Position numbers and translations under genes: made by a program. Positions 22,245 to 34,700 of a stretch of 58,344 bases of DNA are shown one piece after another. Below the pieces are notes generated by a model, which was not told where the DNA came from, did not search any database, and saw nothing but the letters and a program-made list of their open reading frames with translations. Source of the DNA: Symsagittifera roscoffensis (lineage: Eukaryota; Xenacoelomorpha; Acoela; Convolutidae); assembly GCF_963678635.1 (NCBI RefSeq), contig NC_087069.1:11907186-11965529 (forward strand), written 5' to 3'. How positions within the stretch are numbered: position 1 is the stretch's first letter; each line of letters begins with the position of its first letter.

Positions 22245-22400
22245 AAGCTCGTTTCTGATTGGTTGATATCAAAAAAGGTAAAAAATTTTTATAAGTAAGG
22301 CACGATTCTGATTGGTTGATGTCGAAAAATATAAAAATTTCTTTATTAAAGCTATCTCGCTCGATTCTGACTGGTTGATAACAAAATTTTTAAAAACTCA
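22245..22400 (+). promoter_or_regulatory. CCAAT-box cluster upstream of zinc ORF copy 5
   Basis: TTCTGATTGGTTGATATCA near 22254, TTCTGATTGGTTGATGTC near 22312 and TTCTGACTGGTTGATAAC near 22373 are spaced about 60 bp apart. The first two keep a full inverted CCAAT box. The ATG lies at 22609. Confidence 0.5.
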
Positions 22401-22608
22401 ATTGTTAGATTGGATGATTTTTTTTCTTGATCAAACGGATGAAAACCACTCTGATTCTCTTTCACGTTAAAAACAATTGGTTAAGAAATTCGCTTTTTTA
22501 TGTTTTATTTTATTAATTTTTTGAAGCTATTCAACTCTTTTTTTAAGAAAGAAATGGAACATTTCTTATTCTCCCATTTGATTTCAAGTTTGTTGTTTAC
22601 TTATTGAG

Positions 22609-22767
22609 ATGCCGTCACTGAGTAGAAACGAAAGAGTTGCATGTCTTGAGTTTGGCAGAAAAAATACAGGTAATGATGCGTCAAGAGAGCGTAGAACCTG
22701 TAGTGTTTTGAAGTGTTCGAACTGTAATTTTTTTACTTTTAAAGTCACTAATCATTTCCAGAAGTAG
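22609..22767 (+). pseudogene. Zinc-binding ORF, copy 5, key residues lost
   Basis: The frame is open for 52 codons from ATG 22609 to TAG 22765. The first Cys-x2-Cys has become Cys-x2-Phe-Gly and the HC pair has become ER, while the second knuckle LKCSNCNFFTF is kept. Array similarity ends right after TFKVTN, so this is the right border of the array. Confidence 0.45.
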
Positions 22768-25365
22768 CATTCTATTTTTCAAGATAATGTCAAATTATGT
22801 GCTCAGCAGTCTCCATACACATTCCAAGAGAAGGTAAAGTAAACATTTTTTCATTAAATCCCAGAACAAATTACTTTGAAGACTAGTTTTTACTGAGTCT
22901 GAAACACAATTGTGATAAATTTGAAATATTTTAAAGAGAAGTGTTCAGTTTTTTTGTCACAACTCTTGATCTGTCTTTCTTTTCAAAGGTTTTAATTGAC
23001 GACACAGAGAGCAAAAATCAAATTCAAATTGTAGTGAAATTTTCCATGGAAATTGATCCGAAAATCTTTAATCCTTAGTAAAAACACGATTGGTTTCAAG
23101 ATTAAGGAGACTTTGTTGCCATAAAATTGTAGAAAAAGTGCATAACAAACGCTAATGAGTCGTCAAGTACTTGTTTAAAAATTGCAAAAAAAATGAATAT
23201 TTGTAAAGCATCGACTAATTCAAAGAATTTGCTTAGTTGCCATATTAAAATTTTTCCTGTTTAATGATTGTAAAAGTGTTCATATCGTAGTGCGCTATTA
23301 AGCAGATAAAAGAGGTTGATATAATAGTTTTCTACTGTTTGTTGATTATTTCAGAAAAAAAAGATAACTGCCCTGGAAAGATGAAAAAATGTATGCGTGT
23401 GCTAGCCTTTGAAAGTTTCAAGATAATAATATACATCATTCTCAAACAAAAACTTACTTCACTGTAGAAAATCAGATTTGAACCAGCAAAATAAGGTTAT
23501 CAGGTTGAGAAAATCATTTAAAGACTTTTAGCAAAGGGTTTATGGTATTATTTCTGCTTCGGATTATGGAACGTTTGTTGAAATGATAGATTTTTCCATC
23601 TAAATTTCAGTTTTGAAGTAAAAATTCGTTCGAATCGGGTTAATTTGGTAGATAGAAGATAAAACAGAAACTGAGAAAAATCTAAAATGAGACAAAAACT
23701 CAACCTAAATCATTAGGAGTTTTGAGAGAATTTTAATAAAATTGAGCTTATAAAGTATATCTTGAGAAAAAATCCGACATAAAAAAAGGGTCAAAGATTT
23801 GTATTCATGTGTAATTCATTAGAAAGTTTTGTTATCATTTGATATATTAGGTAACTTAATATGAAAATTCAGATGTTTTGAGGATCATTTCAGAAAAGTA
23901 AACCCAATCCGACATTTTTTGGAAGAAGATACATGAAGCATAAGTCCAAAACTTGCTTTCAAAAACTACATTTCCTTATTTTTTAATGGAGTTTTTGCTT
24001 CATAAAAATCGGAAAATTATAAAACTGTTACAGTTTGCACCTTGATTCCATTTGCGGAATCAATTTTTTTAGACGCACTCTTTTAGAAGTTTTTAGTTAG
24101 TGTAGATGATAGGAACTAGGTTACCTTGCGTATTTCCGGAGGTTTTCAGATTATAACTGATAGAGCTGCTCTTAATTTGTTCTTAAATCGTAAAATTACA
24201 CCTTTATATTCTCATTTTTTACCTATGTTTTTGAATGTTTTAACTAGCACCGATTCTTTCTCACTTTGATTTTTTTCAGAACGTTTGCGTCATAAATTAA
24301 GAACAAGAATCGATTTAATAACTATTTTGTAAGCAAAAATATGGTTATTGATCCCAAAAATTGTTTTTTGCTTAAAAAGTTTTCTGTAGCAACTGAACAA
24401 GGGAACCTTGAGGAAGACATTTACAATTTTTATCGTAGTAAACAGATGGTATCATTTCTAACATCATCTCTGCCAGCAAATTTTTGTTCAAGCAGAAAGC
24501 AAGAATAAACTTAAAACAAAGAACATTTCTAACGAAAATCATTCAGTTATGAAGAAGATCTTTTTGATTTTGAGCCAATATCGAATGAACGTTTAAGAAA
24601 AATTGATCCCATTTTCAGTCACTTTTAGCAATTAACTGTTCATTTTCCATCTTTGATCTAAAAACTTTTATTAATAACGTGATAAACTTGTCAGAACTTG
24701 TAACTTTTGTACAAATTTGGGTTAATCATTGAAAAAAAACTGAGGAGGAGATAAATCAATGATTATCATAAAGAAAATTGCTTCGTTTGAAAAGAGACAA
24801 AAAATCCAATTAATTACCAAAAAAAGGTTGAAAATAGAAACTTTTGGATAGATTCGATTAATTTTTTTCACTTTCTCGAAAATTACGATTAATTTCACTA
24901 TTTTCCCGAAAAATCGGAAGTTTCAATATTGATTCAGCTATCAGGAGTAGTCTAAATAAAAATAACCAAACTTTTAAGATTTCCCCAATTTCTTCCAAAA
25001 TCTTTAAATTCTTGCAATTTTTTTCCGAAAACCTTGACTTTTTTCCGAAGTTTCAGTAGGTTTCAGCATATCTCCAGTTAAATAGAAAATAAGAGGGTCG
25101 AATTATAGCTAACTCTATCGTATTTTAAATTTTTTATGCAAATTTTTCAATTTTTTTTATATAAATTCAAAAAAAAAACGCTTATCATTGACCTACCATG
25201 TACCAAAAAACTAATTAAAAGCACTTGATTCCACAATCTTCATGTAATTAACCAGTGATATTCACCAATTAGTTAACGCGCGTCGAAATTTTTGCAATAA
25301 AAACCGGACACTGCCACACAAAATCCAAAAAAAGTCATTCTACTTTCTCTCACCATCATAATGAA
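22768..25365. other. Interval without a gene
   Basis: The DNA is AT-rich and has stops in every frame at short intervals. No block of the neighbouring arrays and no clear repeat was recognised. Confidence 0.6.
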
Positions 25366-25369
25366 ACCT

Positions 25370-25515
25370 TAACCTTGATGTTCCCTATCATAATACATTG
25401 TAGACTCTATACCTAATCTTACTACATAGCATGGCTGACCGGAAATCTATAACGTATCTTAATACATGGGATCATCCATGCTCCACCACCCACTCCTGAT
25501 CAGCTCCAACATCTA
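25370..25515 (+). repeat. Third copy of the repeat-ended element terminus
   Basis: TTCCCTATCATAATACATTG (25381) and CTTAATACATGGGATCATCC (about 25454), followed by a CCACCACCCACTCCTGATCAG segment, match the ends of the element at 5.46-7.0 kb. The reverse complement of 6785-6840 shows TACTACATGGGGATCATC, then CACCCACCCTAGCTGATC. No partner end was found nearby. Confidence 0.5.
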
Positions 25516-25696
25516 CTATTCACATGTGGTCTTGGTTTGGTTCTTAGCTGGGCACCTAATTCCTTCTGAAGCTTCGGCTGGAGTATGTAGTAGAACCGGT
25601 AAAACGTTGACATCATGGAGCGAGTTGAAACAAATCGACGATGAAACGAGGTGCGAATTTCACTTAGGTGGCTGGATTTATTAACGTTGTGGATTT

Positions 25697-25834
25697 TTAA
25701 GCTGCCTGAGCTTCTTGAGCGCAAGATAGAAGGCGGAACTGGGTTAACGCTTCTGTGAACAAATCATCGCGCGTTCTTTCTGAATTTCTACCTCTATAGG
25801 CTTCTTCTCCAATTTTTTTTTTCATCCATGCCAT
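25697..25834 (-). CDS. Short coding-like ORF (45 codons), unknown
   Basis: On the - strand an ATG at 25834 opens MAWMKKKIGEEAYRGRNSER and continues TRDDLFTEALTQFRLLSCAQ to a TAA at 25697. An AATAAA lies just past the stop (about 25683). The DNA is clearly richer in G+C than its surroundings and its codon use is not that of AT-rich noise. It may be the last exon of a gene or a retroelement tail. The + strand of the neighbouring stretch (25466-25684) is also open for 72 codons, but that could be a shadow. I recognise no family. Confidence 0.35.
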   Translation of the reverse strand: MAWMKKKIGEEAYRGRNSERTRDDLFTEALTQFRLLSCAQEAQAA

Positions 25835-25839
25835 TATAA

Positions 25840-28795
25840 ATATAAATACACCAACTTAAATGCTCAGCCACTTTTCAAACTACTTGCTTATTAGGAGCGC
25901 CAGCTCTTCTGAACGTAAAGGTAAAGATGTTTCAGGACCTAGTAGGGATCCTCAGCTTCCCAACTAACACTGTTAAGTCTGTTTTCACTGCCTACTGTAT
26001 TTCACACTAAAACCGTCGTTCAGCTGTTGAAAAAGCTAAGCCGTCTTCAAAACATCTTTTTATCTTTTTTAGGCTACGATAAACATAGCAGATTTTCAAT
26101 TGTAAACCATTAGTAGCTGCAGACATATTCTTCTAATTGTTGCAGAGTAAATTCTTGGTTCTATTCATCTCATGAAAAATAAACTTAGTAAGGTATCGTT
26201 CCATGAGTACAAAAAAAATCCTGGGTTCCGAGGATCTTTCAAGTTAGTTTGTTTCGCTCTGATGATGCGAACGATTGAGGCGTATATTTTGTTCTCCCGT
26301 TCTTGAAGTAGAACAATGTTGATTGGTTTTAAAATTTTCTTGGCTTTGGTTTTAAAAGTGGCTTTGTAGTTGAATTCCTGTTGTTATAATTTAGGCCGTT
26401 TGATTTAATTTCGGAAAAAAGTTATCTCAGCGACGTAAAATGCTGCCCATGGTTTGGTCGTGTAGAACTTGTTGATATTTAATGAATTCTCGGATAACAA
26501 GAGACAATTGAACGGATTAGAGATTTGAATTCTGTTTTTCTTTCTAATAATATATCTTTTCCGCCAATCCTTGTAAAAATATGCAAAGAAAGCGATAAAA
26601 TTTTCATCATTTCACCTCGAGAAAAAGGGCTAGTAAGCTTTGTGTTACAGTAACCTCTGAATTGCAGTTTTCTCTCATCAAAAGCCGGTTGTTTGTTCTA
26701 GTTAATTTTTTTTTCAACTATCAGTGTTTTCTGGATTCGCATTTCGTCATTTTTTGTGTCATGTAAATGCGATCGAAAGTCAAAAATGCTCATTTTGATC
26801 CTGCAACCAGAAAAATTAATCTATTTATGTTCAAGATAAGACAAAGATTCAATAAAGTACAGAGAAAATGGCTGTAACATGGAATTGTATGCCACAATCC
26901 TGACAATTTTGTTCTTTTTCTTCATTAGCTTGTTTTCGATTTCCAGATTTGATGATAGTAAGCTGAAAAATCTGGTTTTTAATTGTGCGTTGATTTCAGT
27001 TGAAAAATCAATCTGCCCTAAACAAAATAATTTCAACTGATTAATTTTTTCCAATTCAAATTTTGATTTTTGACACTAATAAAATTTGGCAAAAGATCTA
27101 GAAAAAGAACATGAACCATTGATAAACTGAAAGGTTGGTTTAACGTAGAGAGAGAAAAGTTCTGTCAATTGTTTGTAATTTCTGGGTGTGATCAAATTTG
27201 CTTATTTTATCTTTTAATCCTTTCTCTTCAATTCATCTATACAAAACTTAGACAAAAAACCAGGTTTCATAGAATAATGTTGACAAAGTTATTCAATCTT
27301 CGACAAATCAAAATCTAAGAAATGCTTTAAATGTCAATTCGCTCAATAATGATTGAACTATTTACAAAGCTATGGATTTCAATAATGAATGTGAACAACT
27401 GAGCGAAATAAAAAATATATTTGATACGTTCTGAGAAATTTTGCACAATTTTGTTTGAACTATTAAGGCCTCACTTGCCAAAATCACTTGAGCATCCTTT
27501 CTCCAAACTGAGATTGTATTCATGAAAAATTTCTCATGCTTCATTGAATTCATCTTTAGTTACAGAGCTTATGAGTGAATGATTAATAGAGCTAATAAAT
27601 CATTACCGAAAATTCGAAAAACTTTGATGAAAAAAGAATGTTTACAAATTACAAGATATAGATTTTAATGGAAAAACTTTAGCGTATTCTGTTTGATATT
27701 TTAAGCATATTTTGCGAAGTTTGGTTAAACAACTTTTTGATTGAAGTATAATTTTTTTTCACAATAATTTTGGCTAAAAGGTTTAGTTCTACAAACTAAA
27801 AAGATTGATCAGATTGAATTAATTAAGAAGTTACTAAAAATAAAGAAAACAAAGAAATGGAAAAGTCTAGAGCGTTAAAAAGATTTACAATTTTTTTTTG
27901 GTTCTGTTACAGTTTTTCGAATCAGTCAGTTCAAAACCAGCCAGAGCATTCTGATTTAAAGTTAATTTGAAAATTCAGAATTAGCTGCAAAGTTCACCTA
28001 ACCTTAATTTTCGGGCAAAACTTTCGTTAAACGCTTCAAAGAAATATAGTGATGATAATATTTTTCATTCAATTAAATTTCGTCAGTATCGTTATTTTGC
28101 TCAAAATTTCCTTGTTCTTTTGAAGAGTTTCATAGGTATTGGATCTGTTTTTTCAATTTTATTTCAATGATGACAACCAAACAGTTGGAAAAATTTAATC
28201 TGGTGATGATAGAGACAAAGAGGACTGAAAGAAACTCCAGGACATTGCTTCAATAAAACATTTTGTGATCATTTTGAAAATTTTTGGTTGATAAATGTCA
28301 AGTAAGTTTTGCAATTCAATTTAGTTGAAATTTCAATCGTTTTTTACATGAAAGCGGCTGTCGTTTAAGTTGATAGCGTTTATATTTATTTAATTAAACC
28401 AAGAAACGCAAGCTCACAGTTTTGACTGAAGCATTTACGAAGCTAGTACGTTCAATCAAGATGCTTGAAGATTTTTAAACAAAGTAAACAGTCGTCGGTG
28501 GATCAGTGAAAAATTTAAAATAAAATTTGTAAGTTGGGGATTAAAGCAATTTTGAGGATTAAAGCAGAAATACACTGTGGACACAAATTTAGTCTTATCT
28601 ACATAATATTTGAAGCGTTTCGTGAACAGTTTTCGAGCAATTATAACATTCTCAATATTCTTTCAATCGTTTTCTTAGTTGAAATTGAAGATTTGTTTTG
28701 TCACGTTTTTTTGAAGTAAAATTTACGTTAAACAGGTATTCAGAACTTTAAGTGCGTAAGTGGTGTTAAAGTTACTACAATCACAGACTTTTCTT
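25840..28795. other. Interval without a gene
   Basis: No long frame and no repeat was recognised. The strand downstream of the GTPase gene stop (28796) has no obvious AATAAA close by; the nearest candidate on that strand is near 28385. Confidence 0.5.
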
Positions 28796-31700
28796 TTACA
28801 CACTAATGCCTACCGAAGGAGGATGCCTTGCAGAGGCCACTCTGTAATCTTTCTCTTCGTCTAGGGTTGTAATTTTTGATATATCACAACCTTTTTTTTC
28901 ACAATAGATTTCTTTCATTCTTTGGTTATGTTCATTTGATAACCAGTCGCTTACAAGTATTGATCGGTTTATATGATTTGGGTCGAACTCTTGGTTTATG
29001 ATGTCCATTGCGTTTGTTAGCTCAATGCCCCTTTTCTTCTGCTCATCAAATTGTTGTAGAAATGTTTCATTGAACTGTGAAACTTCTACATGGTTTGCAA
29101 TTACATAAGAGCCATGCTTGCAAAAAAGCGCGATCGAAAATTGGTCTCCGTTTTCCAGCTCTTTACGTCTGTTCACAAAATCGGTCACAAACCTTTTCAA
29201 ACTTTCACCTCCTTTCCCTTTAAAGGAATCTGAATTACTCAAATAGAGTGAGAAATGATATTTTTTTTCATCATGAGAGCATCCGAAGACATGTCCTTTT
29301 TTCATAGAACCGGTTGATGTGCCACTCGTCCAAGGATCGTGGAACACATCCAGTATGCAGTATGATTTCTCTGATTCGTCATGATCTTCAGAGTTGCAAT
29401 AAACCGGACATTTGCCAAAACTCTCTTTGGCTGAGTTACTGGATGGGTCCTTGAAATTTATGGAAGCCCAGTAAGCTTTATGTGTCATCTCATCTTTTTC
29501 TTTCAAGACATCTGGCTTGTACTTGGTTGTCTGGTGTCTTTTCTCTCCTTTGACTTCGCGGCATGTGGCATTGGTTTCATCATTCTGGCATTGGACTACG
29601 TGTATGTGACCTCTTCCTAACTCGTTGCAAAAAATGTGACACATTTCTGCAATCGACGATTCCCCAACGGTGTACTTGTGTGCACCGATTTGTATCTCGT
29701 CCTCGTTTGCATGGAAGAACCTTTTCACCATGTTACCGTGGCTCGTATCATGCAGAACATCGCCTGCCTTTTTTTCATGTCCTACTGGCTTGTCGCAAAA
29801 ATTGTCACAAGTGGGACATTGTACTGTACAGCTGTGAGAGTTGGAGGAGCAAATGTGAACCCCCTCGTGATTTTTCTCGTACGGTGGGATTTTGATCCAA
29901 CATAGCATTTTTTTGCCAACTTCTTTGAACTTCAAGCTGTATTTGAAAGAAGATATTGCTCCCTCGTAATTTTGCTCTTCTTCTTTTTCTGCCCTCTCTG
30001 CCACTTTGTGACAGTGTCCCTCTTTCTGACAATCAAATTTGCATGGATGTTCATTTCCACAGAAGTGTCCAGTAAAAACTGGATAGTCTTTGACAGGTAG
30101 TTCCTGTTCAGCTCTAAATTGGGCATCCATGCCAGTGCCATGGAAGTGATCCTCGTTTTCGCAGCTGTTGGGACATTCACCAACGCAACACTTGCTGTCA
30201 CACTTTTCCCTGCTACACTTATGCACAGAATGAGGAGTATCTACTTCAGCAATGCAGCTTCCAGAACATGTTTCGAGGCTGCACTTTTTTTTGCATTTGT
30301 GACTTTTCTGACTGCACTGATGAAATCCAGTGTGAGTAATCTCTTTTTGACACTTTCCTTCGCATCCATTCTGATTGTTGTACTTACACGGATCATTGCA
30401 AACATGCTTTATTTGTGTGCAAATATGCTCACCTTCGTGGCCGAACTGAAGTCCACACATGTTTTTAAGCTGTTTTTGGCAATGAGCGCAAAGTTCTTTA
30501 CATTTGTGATCAGTTGAGCAGTTATGCTTAATATCATAGGAATGGTCAACAATTTTTGTACACTTCAAGAAACACTGTTTACATTTTTCTTCGCAAAAAC
30601 TGTACTGTTTCTGATAAATAAGCCAATTTGTTTGCCAATCTGCCATCTTTTTTTTGATCGACTCGACAACAGATGAATCTTCGCTGTCTTTCCAAGGACT
30701 TAAGTTTTCTATCAGCCAAATTTCCACGCGTTCGAACCTGAATTTGATACATTCTGAAACAAAATCCTGGAGTGATGTTCGCCATAATTTGTTGTTTTTG
30801 TGAGAGATAGGAAACTCAGACTCAAACCGAGTCAAGAAAAACGCTAGTACATCTTCTGAGAATGTCAGGCATAGATCATCGATAATTATTGAATGGAGAA
30901 AAACATCGACAGTTTTTGTAGTTTTGATTTCGAACCTCCGATCTCCAATTTTTTTGAGTCGATCATCTGGTGTCTTTGGCGTTTTGCTAGACAATTGGCC
31001 ATAATCAACAGCGCATTGTATCTTTGACTCAAGAAAACCAATCCGTTCGTCAAATTGCTGTCTTCCGAGAGGCGTGAAATCGCCGATAGCAAGTTTTGCA
31101 AGCACTAGTTTCAAGGTACTCGCAAACATGTCTCCATCTTTGAATAGAGAAGGCGCTGATTTGTTCACCATTTCTAGTAGCTCGTGCATTTGTTCATAAT
31201 AAGCCTCGGTGGCAAATAGTGGGAATGAGAGGATGCCGTAGCCACTTCGGAACAATTGAGATATAAAATTTTTTTCGCTCTTGTTGATAACCATTGCAAT
31301 CTTCTGACGAAATTCATGAACAGTTTCATTAATATCACTTTCTGCCACATCGTTTATGACCATCACAAAAAATCCTCTGAATAGACTTTCAGCCCCTTTG
31401 AATTGATTACAACCCAGGGTCATGTTGTGAAGGAGCCTTTCCATGTCACGCTCAAATCTCTTCTCGCACTTGAAAAGGGTTATGCTAGAGATAGCACTGT
31501 TGAGCAGTGACAAAATCATGTCCTCTTGGTCGCTTCTTTCAAAACTTCCGAGTCCCTCGAAGTCTAGAATAACGTACATACAATCTTCTGTAGTTTTCAC
31601 AGACATCCAACAACCGTCAGTGCATCTCGCACCCGAAATGTTGAAAGATGAACCTGTCAAATGATTTAAAGTAAAGCTTTTTCCAGTGCTTTGTTTTCCC

Positions 31701-34700
31701 ATCGATGAAATAACTTTAACATTCCCGGTCCACATTCTGAAAACTGCGTTATAAAGCTCAAAACTTATCGATGCTGCTAGTTCTATTGTTGATTTGACTG
31801 ATTCCAAATTCATCGGCTCCATTCCATTCATCAAGACAAGTTGATTTGCTTGGGTGCGAGCAATCTGCACTGGTATGAATGTAATCAATTTGATTAGAAA
31901 AGAACCAATTGATTGATTTGTAAGTTGGTTGGTTCCTAGAAAGGAAGATAAAAACGTGTCTGATACATTTGCAATTCCAGGATCAATTTTCATGTAATCA
32001 GTCGGCTTGTTATTTTTTTTCAGTTCTGAGCGAACACTTTTCAGCTCATTACTGATGTTTTTTGTGTACGTCGGGGAAGCATTTGAAGGCAATGCTATCC
32101 AAAACTGATTCACAGGTTGTTCACTTGCAAGCAGATCGTTGCATGGAAACTTGTTGTACATCAAACTTATGCTGCGGATCCAATGCCACTCATCTAACTG
32201 GTGTGTCTTGTTGTCGACTTCATCAGCTAGATTTGGATACAAAGCCCCAGATATTTCAAGTTTCGTAGCAAAGACTCGATTCTCATGCTTTTGGAGCATC
32301 AGAATTTGGTTTTTAACCTGGGTAAGCTTTATGTATTTTAAATTCCCGCAAAATGTCAGTGTTTTTGGCAGAACATTTCCTGTACCAGTCATCAATAGTT
32401 TGACATCACAATACTCGGAAAAATTCAAGACGCTGTGGCCATTCGGCGTACACGCTAGTTTAGAAGAAATTCCGTTCAAGTTTTCAATCGGTAGCAGCTT
32501 CATTGTGGCATAGTTGTACTTGCAGAAGAAACTGCCCTCTCTCTTACGGACGGATACCCAGAGCCACGGGCTCTTGTGCTGGAAACAAAATTGAAAGATT
32601 TCCAAAGCACCGATTAATTCTCCGAATTCTATTTGTTTTGAACTTTGCGTATTGCGGTAACCTTGTTCAAATTTAATCAAAAGAATAGTGGTTGGCTTTT
32701 CTTGACAAAAGATGGCTAGGTGACGAGTCTTAGAATCGAAGCTGCTGGAAGTTATCGGATGACGAATTGGATTGCAAATATTGCTCGATGGCAGAACTTG
32801 TATTTTTGCAGAATGTTCCAGCGCGGCTCCAGAATCTTCAGTTATGGATTTGTTCATGAGAATAACTACAGCAGTTTCATCAACCGGGTAAGCTTGAGAC
32901 AGTAAAAAATATTCTTGAAGTCGGAAACTTTCAAAACTTTTGAAATTAAAATGTCCAATATTTACTTCATCTGGTTCTGCAGTTTTGGATTTCGTTTTTT
33001 CAAATACGGGAAAAGAGATTCGAATTTCTTGCCTCGGCGGTATCCAAATTGCTTTGGCATAACTAACTTCATATTGCCAATTTTCGCTTTCAATCGTTCT
33101 TATTCCTGTTATTTTATCGTTTGATTTTGGCGGTATTCTTATTTTGTCGAACCAAACATTTGCCTGAATTAAAAGTCTTGACTTCTTGGATTTGTAAACT
33201 GAATATCTCTCGTCGATTTGCTCCGCGTAATTCTCAAATATCTTTCGTTGCGCGCAAATACTTTTCACTTGACAAGAAAAATACTCAATGAAATTCGGCA
33301 ACTGCAGTTTCACCCAATCAGAGAACTCAGGCTTCGATGCAAAATCAGCCTCTTTTGTTATTGCAAGACTGACTGCGTCATCTGTACCACAGAGTTTGAG
33401 CGCTTCAGCTTTCAAGGTTGCCCATTTCCATGGTTTCTCTTTTGTCCAGAATGACAAAGTTTCCCCCCAACTCTTAGGTTTTTCTTTATCAAGATAAATT
33501 TTGAGTAACTGTTTTCTGATAAAATACTTGTTATCATCGGGTGCATCTTCAAATGCACTTTCAAGCCTAGGAATATCAGCCCTTTCAATCACTTCCAAAT
33601 ACTTTTTGTCCGTCTTGTGTATCTCCCACGCCAAACTTTTTCCGCTTTCTTTTTTGGGAAAAAAGTTTTCAAGAATGCTATACTCAAGCGGAAAATGTTT
33701 CTGGATAAAATGGAATGCAATGGCGTCTGCAAGTACTTCTTCGCTGCTTTCTGGGGGAGGTGGATTCAGCTTCTTCAGATCATTCGAAACATTATTTTGA
33801 ATTGATTTCCAAGCCTGTGGGAAAAAATGTCGTACTAATTCATATTTAATTGGTTTGTTTAACTGGAACAATTCATGGAAATCAAAAAATTGAAGAGTTT
33901 TTATTAGCTGATCTTTAGTTGTTTTCTCGTTTCTTCGTTCGATTTTGTTTGTTGGTAACATCTGTTTAGAAATCAAACAAAATGCTGTATCAGAAGCGTA
34001 AACATCTTCGCAATCAGACAACTTGATGGGAATTGCACCTAATTCAGTTGCGTGACAAGCTTCCGGCTCTTGTAATTTATCCTGGCAAGCAAACAACTGC
34101 ATGCGTTTGGGTTTTGAGATGTCCGAGTTATTGGTGAAAAGATTTTCCCCGGTTTCAGATGGACAAAATATGACCTGATGTGTCAGTTCAGACAAATACC
34201 GTAAAAAATGGACCAGTTTTGAATCTTTTTTTACAGCTTCGAAATCTTCATCATTCTGTGAATAGTAAATTACAAATACGTTGTTCTCGTTTTCTATTCT
34301 GATTAAATACAGACCAGATTGATCAAGTATATCCGAAGACTTGATTTTTTCGACAATTTCTTGGCTGAAACTTGTCATCACAGCATCAAAAGGGCCTATA
34401 AGTCCTACAAAGGTAAATGAAGTTGCGTTCAGTTGCTGCAAATCTGTTTCATCACTTCTGTAACTTGAAGACGGAATTGTCGATTCTGAACACCCCATAT
34501 CGACAAGGCATTGGTAGCCAGCTTGGTTCACTTCAAATTTGTAGACTTTCGAGCCATCTTGTGTCTGTTCGGAGCACAAAAGCAGAGGGACAACCTTCAC
34601 TTCACAATTCAAAGCATTTCCGAGTTTCTTTGTATCGCTCGGTGAATTCGCATTTTTACTTTCTTTTTTCTCTGTACTCTGATCTAATAAGAGTGGCGTT

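Larger units (their letters stand above)
8890..22767 (+). repeat. Direct tandem array of a 4.2-4.6 kb multi-ORF cassette
   Basis: The same ordered blocks recur in direct orientation. The zinc-binding ORF occurs at 9519, 11487 (truncated), 13778, 18394 and 22609; the TGTAAAGACAATCA block near 9769, 11722, 15949 and 20136; the ATGACTCATACT start at 10132, 12085, 16312 and 20500; the GAGGAAAAGTCAGACAAA block near 10362, 12315, 16979 and 21219; and the CCAAT cluster near 9200, 13430, 18050 and 22255. Units 3 and 4 are the most complete (about 4.6 and 4.2 kb) and also carry the acidic ORF. Units 1 and 2 lack the acidic ORF and part of the two-exon ORF. Unit 5 is cut off after the zinc ORF. No transposase, polymerase or terminal repeats were recognised. 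Confidence 0.85.

Noticed and set aside
23615-23650. tRNA B-box-like GTTCGAATC
   Set aside because: No matching acceptor stem, D arm or anticodon arm could be placed around it.
25466-25684. 72-codon open frame on the + strand
   Set aside because: It overlaps the element terminus at its left end and faces a coding-like frame on the other strand. Evidence for either strand is thin, so only the - strand ORF next to it was listed.
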